Position numbers and translations under genes: made by a program. A DNA stretch of 44,595 bases from Dinochytrium kinnereticum (lineage: Eukaryota; Chytridiomycota; Chytridiomycetes; Chytridiales; Chytridiaceae). Positions 9,547 to 19,983 of this stretch are shown here, piece by piece (the first letter of the stretch is position 1; each line of letters begins with the position of its first letter). The notes beneath the pieces were generated by a model, which did not search any database, had not been told where the DNA came from, and worked only from the letters and a program-made list of their open reading frames with translations. The stretch lies in assembly GCA_027604005.1 (NCBI GenBank), contig JADGJT010000170.1, forward strand, positions 2,093 through 46,687, read 5' to 3'.

Positions 9547-12306
9547 ATGAGGGATTCAGAGCCTATGGCGTTTGCCAGTGCGCCCATTCAGCGGCGAAAG
9601 AACTTGCCAAGAGAGGTGGGAGGAGCATTCAGTACTAAACCTGTTTTGGGGGGGATCTTGTTTTTGAGGTGGATGGAAAGAAGGGGTTCTGGTTTGAGTT
9701 TTAACGTCAAACTTTTGTCATTGCGGTGATGTTTGCTTTTTTTTCCGGATTGCGGTTCACAGAAACCCATCACCGTGATCACAAGGGATAACATCAGGAC
9801 GCTGAAACCTCACACCGGGGAGGGGGCGAAGCGAGGGCCACCCATAAAAGTGACTTTAACGGATCTGGATAGAGTGAAGGTTGGTGATTTTTGTTTGTCT
9901 TTTTCTTCTTCAGTGAAGCTGTGACTAGGGGAATCGGCCCCTTTCATAACCAACGTGAAAACATTAGTCTGCCTCCGTCTACCTCAGCAAAGAAGATCTG
10001 GAACGTTACAACCACGACCTAAACCATCAACGAGTTCAAGCGGCTGAAAATGCAAAGCTTCGAAAGGTTGAGCCTTCCTGACTGCTCTCCAGCAACTTAC
10101 ATGGCTTTACTTTATTTTCCTCGTCTTGCTTGGCAGGCCAAAATGGAAGAATTCGACCACCAGCGCTCTCAAAATGCCAAACTCTCTGCGTTGGAGAAAG
10201 AGGCAAAGGATAAATCTAATTATTTGCTTGCAAAGGCTCAGATGCAGCTTGAGGAGCAGGAGGATGAGATTAAGCATATGAATGAGTTGATGCTTTATGC
10301 AAAGTGTGTTGCTATCAGGGATGCGCAAGTTGAGGAAAAGGTGGGGGTTGTATTTAGTTGTTTTTTTCTGGGTTGCTTTCGCTTTTTGGGATGAGACGGG
10401 GTGATTGGCCGTGTGTTGGTTGGTTTCATTAGCTTCACTATATACTTGTATTGATTCTAATTTTGTTTTGCATGGAGTGTTTGGGTTTCGCACCTTCCGC
10501 AAGTTACTCAGATATTAACATTCTTCCTCTTTGCGTTGGCGATGCAGAAACTCATCAAGCAAGAGAAGAAAGAGGAGGACAGTCGTCTCGACGCGATGAT
10601 GGAACTAGAGCGCGTCAATGAATTGAAAAAACTAGAGGAGCGCGAGAAGAGGCGAATCGAAGGTTTTATTCATACCCTATTACCCCGCCGCGATCCTTCA
10701 CCGAACCACATTTATATTCATCATCTTAGAAATCCTACCCACCCACACATCCAATTAAACTAACCCCCCCCCCCCCCCCCCCCCGGAAGAAGAGGTGAAA
10801 AGGCCCCCAAAAGAACGGTGTAAAAAAAAAAAAACCCCGGAAACACAAAAATATCAAAAAAAAAAAAAATACACGGAAGAAAAANNNNNNNNNNCCCCTC
10901 TCAGACCGTCGTAAAGGCGCCGCAAAGAGCCGTGAGCAAATCGAAGAACGCCGTGAAGCCTCTCTTCTAGAACAAGAGAGACGAGACCAGGAGACTAAAC
11001 AAATCCTTAAAGCTCTTGCGGAGATGACGGAGCAAGATAAAGCTGAGAAACTTCAAAAGGTTAAAAGTCAGCGAGTCCTGATGCAGGAGGTAAGACACTC
11101 TTTCCGTGTTCTTTTCACTTCCCCTGTTCTTCCCCTCAAAAAAAAAAAGGGGGGGGGGGGGGCGGGGGGAGATTGTTATCGATTTAACGATGGCCGGCTT
11201 TTTACAGGTAGTGAAAGCCAACCAAGAATCTATGGAACGAAAAAAGCAGATCAAAATCGCAGAGGAGGAGGAGGATCGAAAGGTTTTGCAGTATTTGCTG
11301 GAGAAGGAGCAGAGAGATATCGAAAATGATCGAATCCAGCAGCAGAAAAAGGCGGAGAGAGAGCAGGAATTGGCAAGGCTTAGGGCTGCTCAGGAGAAGG
11401 TAAAAGAAAAAGCATCACGCACCTTTTCCTCATCGCCTTCCTTATCACATCCCTATCATCTTTCCAATACATCCGATCCCCAACCCCCAACACCCCCGTT
11501 CCTATTCCGACTTCTTACACCCCATAACTTTACTTTCCGTCAAATCTGATCCAACCACCCATCTCTCTCCCATACGTCAAACAAAAAAATAACAACAAAC
11601 AAACCCACACTAATCACCCCTCAACCAAAACTCTATCCCCAGATGTCCGACAAGCAAGCCCAACAAGACGCCCTCCGCGCCCAACGTGCCTACGAAGCCT
11701 ACGAGCGTGACTGGCGCCGCAAAGAAAAAGAAACCGCTGAAAAGCACCACCTCATGGAACTCACCCTGAAATCCGAGCGCGTCAAACAGCAACGCGCGAG
11801 AGAGCACGCCATCGCAGTTGAAGCCCATAAACTCAAGCAAGAGTTCTTTGAGAACCTTGAGCGACAAAAGGAGCAGGAGGAGAGGCTGAAGGAGGAGGAG
11901 GTGAAGAGGGCCGAGAGAAATCGGCTTTACGCGCTGGAGGTTAAACAGCAGATTCGACAGAAGGAGGTTTGGAGGAGGAAGGAACGTGAGGAATTTTTTT
12001 TGGAGGGGGTTCGGCAGGGGGCTGAGAGGAATGAGAAAAAGCATAAGATTGATGTTATTAAGGATCGGAAGTTGCAGGTTGGTAATTTTTGGGGCGGGGA
12101 TGGTTGATTTTCCTGGCTTCTTTTCTCTTTGGCGGTGCAAGAGTTTATGTTTTTTCATCTTACGCCTTTACTCACCTCCCCCCTTTCCCTCTTATCTTTG
12201 TTTGGCGCAGGAACTTCGATCCATCGGTGTTCCAGAAAAATACTGCAAAGAGATTCAGCGAAAGATGCACTCTACCAACAAGCATATGTTCAGCATGGGT
12301 CACTGA
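9547..12306 (+). CDS. CFAP45: Cilia- and flagella-associated protein 45 (microtubule inner protein)
   Basis: Axonemal protein that in studied species sits inside doublet microtubules of motile cilia. Nine exons (9547-9615, 9763-9879, 9968-10066, 10137-10340, 10548-10662, 10905-11089, 11208-11399, 11643-12077, 12211-12306) join in frame to 503 residues, near the usual 550. Nearly the whole chain is Glu/Lys/Arg/Gln-rich coiled coil. Family blocks are clear: VITRDNIR near the N-terminus, AKCVAIRDAQVEEK in the middle, YEAYERDWRRKEKE, and a C-terminal IDVIKDRKLQ/ELRSIGVPEKYC block matching the animal protein closely. The intron between exons 5 and 6 contains the 10-N gap, but the flanking exons fuse correctly (Ile-Glu-Asp-Arg-Arg). 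Start is the first ATG in frame, 30 residues upstream of the conserved part. Presence of this gene implies a flagellated zoospore. Confidence 0.95.
10764..10904. other. Poor-quality intron segment with assembly gap
   Basis: Within the fifth CFAP45 intron there is a run of 21 C (10764-10784), several A runs, and ten N at 10885-10894. The true length of this intron is unknown. The acceptor cccctctcag at 10895-10904 is intact, so the coding sequence is not affected. Confidence 0.9.
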
Positions 12307-12730
12307 AAAACTAGACCTTAACTACTTCTTCTCACAAATCAACCCCCCTCCCCTCCTATCCTTTTTGTAGTTGTTCAACCAAACTGTTCAGAAGGTGGAA
12401 TGCGATGGGGTTGTTCGTAAAATGCGAGTGAGAAATTTGATCAGACGGGTCCCAACTCTTAACAAAAGAATTGACAATAAGAGAAGACGTATAGCCTTGT
12501 TTTCTGAGTGGATATGATGCTTTTCGTCGTGGTTCTTTTCTTTGTTTTTGGTTTTTTTTTGCTGTGGGTTTTTTTCATTCTATTCCTTTTTTGCAAATAA
12601 ATATATACGTACTTTGACGTCGCTTTTCTCCATTCACTAGAGAAAGCAGATCACCAGAAAAAATGCAAAGACAAGAAATGAGCTACACTTCATCAAAACC
12701 ACATCAAGACGCATCTTGCAACCAAAAAAG
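12307..12730. other. Convergent 3' region of CFAP45 and the KHA1-like gene
   Basis: Tail-to-tail spacer. It holds the 3' UTR of CFAP45, with a candidate AATAAA at 12596-12601, and the 3' UTR of the antiporter on the other strand. No gene seen. Confidence 0.55.
12596..12601 (+). terminator. Candidate polyadenylation signal of CFAP45
   Basis: Canonical AATAAA about 290 bases after the CFAP45 stop codon, preceded by a T-rich stretch. Use is inferred from position only. Confidence 0.4.
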
Positions 12731-15700
12731 TCACCCCACCTTACCTCCAACCCTCACCTTCCTAACAACCATCAAACTCCACTCCCCAACCCCTTCACGA
12801 ACAATCGCCAAGCCCGTAGGTCCCAACACTCTCTCTTCAACACCCCCTTCCCCGCCTCTCTCTCGACCCTCTGCATGCCAGCTCCCATAATTCGCTAAAC
12901 TCCATCGGTTCCACGCCGTTCCCAAATGCTCATCATGATGGCCTTGTCCACTCCCCACCACCAGACCAGACCAAGTTGGGCCAAAATGACCAACAATAAC
13001 TAAAGATGTGGTTGGGGGGACTGTGGTGATTGAGGCGATGCAGGGTTTTTTGCGGAGAAGGTTGAGACAGGTTGAGATGGGATTCTTGGAGGTAACTTGA
13101 GTGACTGAAACGCGTGGGTGATGGGTTGGGAGAGTGGTGGAGGGTGCAGTAAGGGTCCTGGCGATCGCCGTCCCGACAGTTGCGGTGGGGCTAATCAAAT
13201 CCACATCCTCAAAGGCGGTGGACGCGACATCAGCCAAAGCAAGGTCAGTCCCGATCGCCAAACCCAGCAGCTTGGCGTCCTCTGCATCAATGGGGTCAAC
13301 AGCATACCCTGGTGGAACGAACTCTGGTCCCTCCTCTCCTCTACCGATTTGATCATCCTGCATGCTATTCCTCTGCGAGGTTCCAGCAACACCCTTTCCC
13401 ATTCTCCTCGGTCGTAAAACGCCAACGGAGGCTTGTCGATTGTCCTTGATAGCCTCTGCAGTCGAAGACACGGAGGTTGCTTTTGCGTCCGCAATGGGGT
13501 GGAGCCTTCGAATGTGAATGACAGAAACGACTGCATCAGGGGACGATGAACACCGAATAGCAAGTTGAAGCGCGGCACGGTCATCAGGACCCCCGAAAAA
13601 CGGGACGACAATGGATGTAAGTTTTTTGGGTTGGGTCTGTTTCGTGGGAGGTGGAGTGAAGTGAGTGGACGACGTGGATGGTGGAAGTTCCTGTTCTTCT
13701 TGAGTTGCACTACTGGCAATATCAACCACTTCTCTATCGTTCAAGTCGCAGCCGCCGCCGATATTAGCTTCCGAGCTGCGGTCAACCAACACAGCAACCT
13801 TCACACGCGCTTTTCGAAGGAGGTGGGAAGCAAATTCACCTATCCATCGTTCAAATTCATATACGGGAGCGGCAGCATCCGAGCCAAGACCATGATGCTC
13901 ACTCTCTCCACCTCTCAATCCCCGTTCCTCACCGTTAGAAGCAATCGAGGCCCCCATGGGAAAAGGCGTAGACGCCACCGACGCCCTTTCAGAATGCGCG
14001 ACCCCAAACAACATTTTCAGATCTCCTGACTTGGGGTGCGGAGAGCTCGCCCCTATATGAGTCATAGTGTCCTCTGATAAGGTTGAAGCGAAATGCCCCA
14101 CATGATGACGATCGGAAGTCACAGCTGCAGTCTTGAACAGCCTCCAAGGCACGACGATCGTATCGCAGTCAGTCTCATCAGCAACCCTCGCAACCTCTTT
14201 TGCGTAATCTCTGGAATGTGAAAAAAGAACGTGAGGCGTTACCTCAATCCCACAGAGCAACCCAAAGGTCCGTAAAACCGTCAAGGACGGGTCCTTGGTC
14301 CAAGACGCGTCGTCGATTTCACTGGCGGCTCGAATGAGGGTGGACATCCTGTCGGTCATGTGACGAAGCCTCACGACGTGTATGGTTGGCAAGGACGACG
14401 CGATGGTCGCAACCGCTTTGGAGAGAGCCGCGGCGGCCGTAACGGCAACTGAGGCCGGTGGGGCCGTTTCTTGTTGAATCTGCTCCACGTCGACTTTGGG
14501 CCTTCCTTGCGAGATTTTATGAAGGAATCCCATCATGGTTGCAACGAATGAGCTGTTTGGTAGACAGAGGAGGAGTTTTTTGGGTTCTTCTGCGATAAAT
14601 CGGTCGATAAAAGACGTGAGGTTATCCCCTAGAAACGATTCTTTTGCGACAAGGCTGTAGTAGGATGAGGGGTAGACGAGGGAGATCAGGGGGGTTGTCA
14701 TGCATGTTGTGAGGATGGCGAGGAGAACCATTATGGCAAAGACTTGGTCGTTGATGAGGCCGGCGTCGAGGCCAATGTTAAGAATGATGATTTCCACGAG
14801 GCTGATCCAAAAACCACAAAAAGAAAGAAGACAAGCATGTTTTTAGAGTGTCGAACAGAAAAAGAAGGGAAAGAAAAACAAAACACAAAAAATAAGTCAA
14901 AGAACAAAACTGATATTAAGCCCTCAACAAAAGCAAAGTGCACAAACCCTTTGGTGTTCATAAGAACCCCAACAGCCATCGACTCCCTCAGATTGAGTCC
15001 ACAGCACCTCGCAGCCCCCGCACACCCGCCAATCTTCCCCAAGCAAGCAGCCCCCACAACAACCACCAACCCGCCAACCGAAACCCCCGAATTGACAGCC
15101 CCAACATTCGTCCTCAACCCCGAGAAAGTGAAATAAAGCGGCAACAACACAATCGTGACCAACTCCTCCAACTTCTCCGTCAACCGTACGGCAAACCCAT
15201 CCTCTCTCGGCAACACCAATCCAGTGATGAACGCGCCAAAGATGGCGTGAATTCCTACGGCTGATGTGAAGAAGGATGCGGTGAAGGTCAGGAGGAAGGC
15301 CACAAGTACCATGGGTCGAGAGAGGGATACTTCTTCGTGGGAGGCGTTGCGGAGAGCTAGGAGGCGACGGTGGAGTTTTGCTAGCAATGGACGGATGAGG
15401 AGGAACATGAAGGCTGTGAAAGCAAAGACAGTTAGGAAGATGTAGAGGCCGGTAATTGGGGAGGTGGCTTGTATTAGTGCGATAACGAGTGCAAGGGCCA
15501 TCCTGTTTCATTGTTGTTTCGGTGAGGGGCAATAAACAAATTGAACATAGGTGAGTGATGAACAGTACGCAAAAAGCAAATAAACATACCATCCGACCGC
15601 ATCATCAACAGCTGCTGCGGAAATAACCGAGATCCCAACGGGGGTACGAAGAAGCTTCCGTTCTGTAAGAATCCTCGCAAGAACCGGAAAAGCCGTGACG

Positions 15701-16344
15701 CTCATTGCAACCCCGATGAACAGCAGGATCTTTGGATACGCCACTCCGTTGCTGAGATCTGGAAACAAGTCATAGAAGTATCGGGAAACGCCAAGGGAAA
15801 GGGCAAAGGTACTGGCGATTCCTGTGAGGGATATGGCTAGCGAGATTCTGGCACGTTTTGCCACTACCAAGAGGTCGAGTTCCTAATGCGTCGCGTAAAT
15901 ACGAATGCGAAGTTTTCTGTTCCTTAACCAATTCACTTACCAGGCCCATAAGAAGCAGAAACAGGAGAAGCTAACACGTCAGTAAGCAACGGTCGATCTA
16001 GAAACTTAAGAAATACCCCAAGGTTAGCCAGAACGTTCAACGCGGACAAAGATTCTGTGGGAAAGATATTTGTTCTAAACCACGGCCAACGACTCAAAGC
16101 GGTGGGACCCATCAAGATCCCTCCAATGACCTCTGCAATGACGGAGGGCTGCCGAATAAACTTGAATGGATAACTGAACATGGTTGCCCGGGAAGGTGAT
16201 TAGATGAGCGCGCGCACTTGCACTGTGCGGTGCCACACAGTCAACCGCCACCTGAATGAGCAGCCTCGCCAGGCCATCCTGGCCGAACACATCAGGGGTG
16301 GCGATGAATCCAGATCCCCTGTGGAGGTCGTATGCATCACTCAT
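12731..16344 (-). CDS. KHA1: KHA1-like CPA2 cation/proton antiporter with long cytosolic tail
   Basis: Integral membrane K+(Na+)/H+ exchanger of the CPA2 family (yeast Kha1, plant CHX), usually in endomembranes and acting in pH and potassium homeostasis. About ten hydrophobic segments are spread over the first exons. Signature blocks are FIRQPSVIAEVIGGILMGPTA, LLLFLLLMGLELDLL (built from three exons), VAMSVTAFPVLARIL, an acidic pair in SAAAVDDAVGW, and FGAFITGLVLPR. After the last helices (14797 downward) comes a roughly 600-residue soluble tail with two universal-stress-protein-like stretches; one contains IVVPFFGGPDDRAALQLAI. Start chosen: ATG at 16344. The first exon (about 31 residues) is in the right place, but the join to the exon beginning near 16178 is not cleanly resolved: the obvious GT at 16251 and AG before 16178 give the wrong phase. 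Stop TGA at 12731-12733. The promoter region carries a tandem repeat (16434-16560). Confidence 0.88.
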
Positions 16345-16433
16345 GATGCATGCGATGAGATGCGATGAGCTGTGAGAAGTGGGAGGAAGGGGGTGTATTT
16401 TACGTGCCAACTATTTACTATCGCACTATTATT

Positions 16434-16560
16434 CTGACACTTCCAGTAAAAAACATCAAGTAAAGATCTCAGTATATTCCTATACACATTCTCTGACTCT
16501 TCCAGTAAAAAGAAACTTCTTTTAAAGGTCTCAATATATTCCTATACATATTCTCTGACA
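16434..16560. repeat. Imperfect tandem repeat upstream of the antiporter gene
   Basis: Two units of about 60 bases (16434-16492 and 16493-16554), followed by the first few bases of a third. Shared blocks are ctgac(a/t)cttccagtaaaaa and tatattcctatacacattct with one or two changes. They lie 90-215 bp upstream of the antiporter start and downstream of the exonuclease gene, so they may sit in the antiporter promoter or be a short satellite. Confidence 0.75.
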
Positions 16561-16650
16561 TGATATTATTTAAAGCAACGGCAAATGCCGGATGTTGCAA
16601 AAGAGATATATGAGGGAATGCACACAATTATTGTGTTATTATTATTGTGT

Positions 16651-19404
16651 TTATTTTTTCTGTGCCCTTTTACTGCTGGCATTACCGCCCACACCTTTGG
16701 CCTTCTGCTGCTGCTGCTGCTGTTCTTGAAGCACGCTGAAAATGTCCAGCAGCACCGCAACATCGTTTCCTTTCATTCAACAGCAGCAATCAGCATCCCA
16801 TATCACCGAATGATTCAGACGATCAAAAAACAACAACAAAAAAAAAACAAACACGCTCACCTGCATACCGTAGCTGCTGTGCGCGCAACGGCCTCCTCTC
16901 CCAGTCACTGATCCGCGCCGACTTACTCAGTCTCTTCCCAAGTACCCATCGACACAAATCCGCAAGTCCAATCAGTCCAGATCCCTTTAACCCTTGATCA
17001 GTGCCTCCGCCTTTCAGAAGCTTAGAGATCTCATTTTTGGGAGTGTTGGCAAGGTCTTTCATGTATTTTACGTTCCGAGGGATCTGAGGGTATAGCGCGG
17101 CAAGGCGCGATATGTCGTTCTCAAAACTGAACCCTAGTTATGCCATTCAGGGTGAAAAAGATTACATTCAGGTATTCTCAAGATACAAGACAAACGCTCA
17201 CCTAGCTTTCTAATCTTTTTTGAGCTAAACAGCGCAATCAGCATCTCTTCTACCCCGGGCTTAGGTAGATGTCCCAATGCAAGTACAAAAACCCTCTTCC
17301 CTCCATCACTGTCCTCAAGTCCCATCTGTAGAATCGCAGCAGGCAAATTCGTACTTGACCCATTCAAATAAAGCACATCCGGGGCCCACTCACAATCTAA
17401 AGCAACATTGACAACGTGTGTCGTATCCCCAGGCTTTCTCCTCAAAGTCTTGGCGATATCCATTAAAGTCTCCTCGCTATCCACAAAAGCGATTGGGTAC
17501 CCTCCATCGTAAACTGGAAGGTGCTTGTACATCAAATGCTTTTTGGACTTCTTCTGCTGCGCCATATTCTCATCCCCAGCCTCCGTCTTTCGCTTTTTCT
17601 GACGCTTCCACGGTCCCGAATGAGGGTGCTCCTTCATCTTCATGAAAAAGGAAAGGAGGTCACGTCGTCTGGCAAACTCCTCTGCAACCCACAACATAGT
17701 CTTTGCCGCAAACATATCTTCCTCGTCATGGTTCACAACTGCGTCCACAGCCATAGAATCATCACCCCCAGTAGGCGTCTCTCCGCTACCAACGAATTGG
17801 CAATGCTCAAGTAATGCACAAATAATCTGCTTTCCCAAACACGGTGAAAGCCTAACATCAACCCCTTTCGCAAGCATCTCAAGAAGGTCAAGGCAGCTTT
17901 CGGCTTCAACCAACGCCATCTCTTTCACCCTTTCCTCCTGCATCACCTCCGCTACACCAAATCTCCCGACATCCATCGACTCAACAATCTTGTTGGTCTC
18001 AGCAGCAAGCCAAAAGACCTTTGCTCGTCGACACCCAGCCGCTGCAGAAGGAAAGAGCGTCTCTAAAGCCCGATCATTCTCCGCAACCTTCCATTTAAAA
18101 GCCAACGAGCAAGAATGATTCGCGAATCGTGTCAGCGACGGTGGGGCCGATCCCTCCTCAACCACCACCCCTCCACCCTCACTATCTACCTGCGTGTCTA
18201 CCATAACCGCATCAAACGACTCCTCTAATTCCCTCCACAGCACTTTACACCGCTCCTCGAGCCGCGTCAACAACGCAATCCTCACCTCCCTAGCCTTCTC
18301 CGTTACCGCCCCAACAGCGTCATAAACGCTATGAAGATCATCCTCATGCACCATTCTCTCCAGCACATCGACAACGTGGCTCATTTCCAGAAAATTAAAC
18401 ACAGAAGGCTCGGTTTCAACTCCAACAAGATCCTTTTTCAACGCTCCAGATATCACCGTGGCGCATTCAGGGAAGGTATGGTGGAAGGCAAGGAGGTCTA
18501 GGAATCTTGCAAAGCCACTAAGAGGTGTCTCAGGGTGGGTTTGAACAGCCTGGAGGATCTCGGGGCCATATATGTCGACCTCCATTGCGACGGTTAAGTA
18601 AAATGGTACTAAAGGCGATACCGAATCCATCGAGGTTGCAGAAGAAGAAGATGGGGAAATGAATCCAAGAAAAATATCAATTATCCTGGTTTTTGCCGCG
18701 ATGTGAAGTTGCATCACTTCTTCCTCCGTTCTAACCACAAGAGGAGGAGTGGGGACCATGCCGTCTCCGTCCACAGTTTTAGATCGTTTCTGATCCGGAG
18801 TCCTATCGGATTTGACCTCGCTCACTTCTTGAAGGGGGTTGGTTGTTGCCAAGTCAACCTCCTCCTCGTCATGGCTCTTCCCTTTGTCACGTTTCCGTTT
18901 ATGTGTCGATTTATCGCCTCCTCCTTTCCTTGAGTTCCTCTCTTCAAACTCATGCGAAAAAAACCTCAGCAAAAGAGACGCTGCAATATCCTTTTCCCTA
19001 TACCACACAAGCACACACAAAAAAAAAAAAAAGGAAAGGAAACCCTCATCAGTCAACTCACCTCGTAAAAAAGAAAATCAAAAGCCAAAGAACCAAAGAC
19101 CTCACCTCAAAACACTCGACGCAAGACAACAAAGCCCCGCAATAGCCTTCACAACCCTCCTTACAACCACAACACCCCCAACATTCCCACCTACGCTCAC
19201 GGCAACATCCAGAAAAAACCCCAGAGGGTCTTTCATGCATTTTATGGCATGAGCAATCGCAAGGTCTTCGGCTGATGGAGGGAAGTTTGGGGCACTCAAG
19301 ATCGCGCTTCGACGTTTCCCGCTGACTTTAGAGTGATCGACGAGGTGCGTAAGGAGCGTGGTAGGGTTTTGGGTGCGCAGAGCTTCAACCAGCGGAGGTG
19401 ACAT
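16651..19404 (-). CDS. Mut-7/EXD3-type 3'-5' exonuclease (RNase D/DEDDy fold)
   Basis: Predicted 3'-5' exoribonuclease. Four exons (19106-19404, 17202-18997, 16861-17133, 16651-16769) join in phase to 828 residues. The C-terminal 230 residues are the exonuclease domain. Exo I is DCEW (about residue 634). Exo II is GFSFENDI, made across the second intron. Exo III is YAGND followed by VAVLLD, made across the third intron, giving the D-E-D-Y-D set. The segment RLSKSARISDWERRPL is the block that places it near animal EXD3/Mut-7. The N-terminal 590 residues are mostly helical, with a Lys/Arg/Asp-rich linker after exon 1, and resemble the helical N-terminal half of Mut-7 proteins only in general character. 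The chain ends with a short poly-Gln run (CTG tract on the plus strand at 16709) and a basic tail. Start ATG at 19404. Mut-7 acts in small-RNA pathways in nematodes; transfer of that role here is inference. Confidence 0.85.
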
Positions 19405-19983
19405 TTTCTCTTTTGTGAAATGTCCGTCCGTCCAACTGCTGGACTGTTGCTAATGGCTATGGCGCCATGGGGTTGAAGTGAATCAGATGCCTTACGGAAA
19501 GCATGAGTTTTGCATTTCTTCAACCAGAACATCAGCCTTGCCGATGTCGTAAGACTTTGAGTGATCAGTATGAGGTCAGGTTACTTAACCATCATGCGTT
19601 ATCCAGTGGTCAGAAGCATAGGGAGAAACCATCATGGAAAGACCATGTTATGACATCGATCTCATTTGAAGAGAAACGCGTTGCGTAGTGCTGGAAAATC
19701 AACATACTCCACATTGCATTTCGGATAAATCCACTGAAGACGGAGAACTGCTGCTCTTACTCTCACATGAAACAAATGAAATGGTAAGATCTCACGATCA
19801 AAGTGTACTTCAGGCAGCACGTAGTCCACAGTTTGCATTTTTTTTCTTCATTCGTTCAGCCACACTGCTCGCGCCTCCACGTAGGTATCGTGACGCTTTC
19901 TCCAACTCAGGGAGACAGAGTCGGGTGGCGGAAGCTACAGTAATCTTGAGAGCCGCATAACTTTACAATCCACCAAAACCCCA
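19405..19983. other. Divergent promoter region
   Basis: Spacer between the starts of the exonuclease gene (-) and the MTHFR gene (+). It should contain both promoters. Short open frames on the plus strand (19503-19688 and 19688-19960) show no domain and were not called. Confidence 0.5.

Noticed and set aside
19688..19960. 90-residue plus-strand frame before MTHFR
   Set aside because: No domain, no intron signals, lies in a divergent promoter region.
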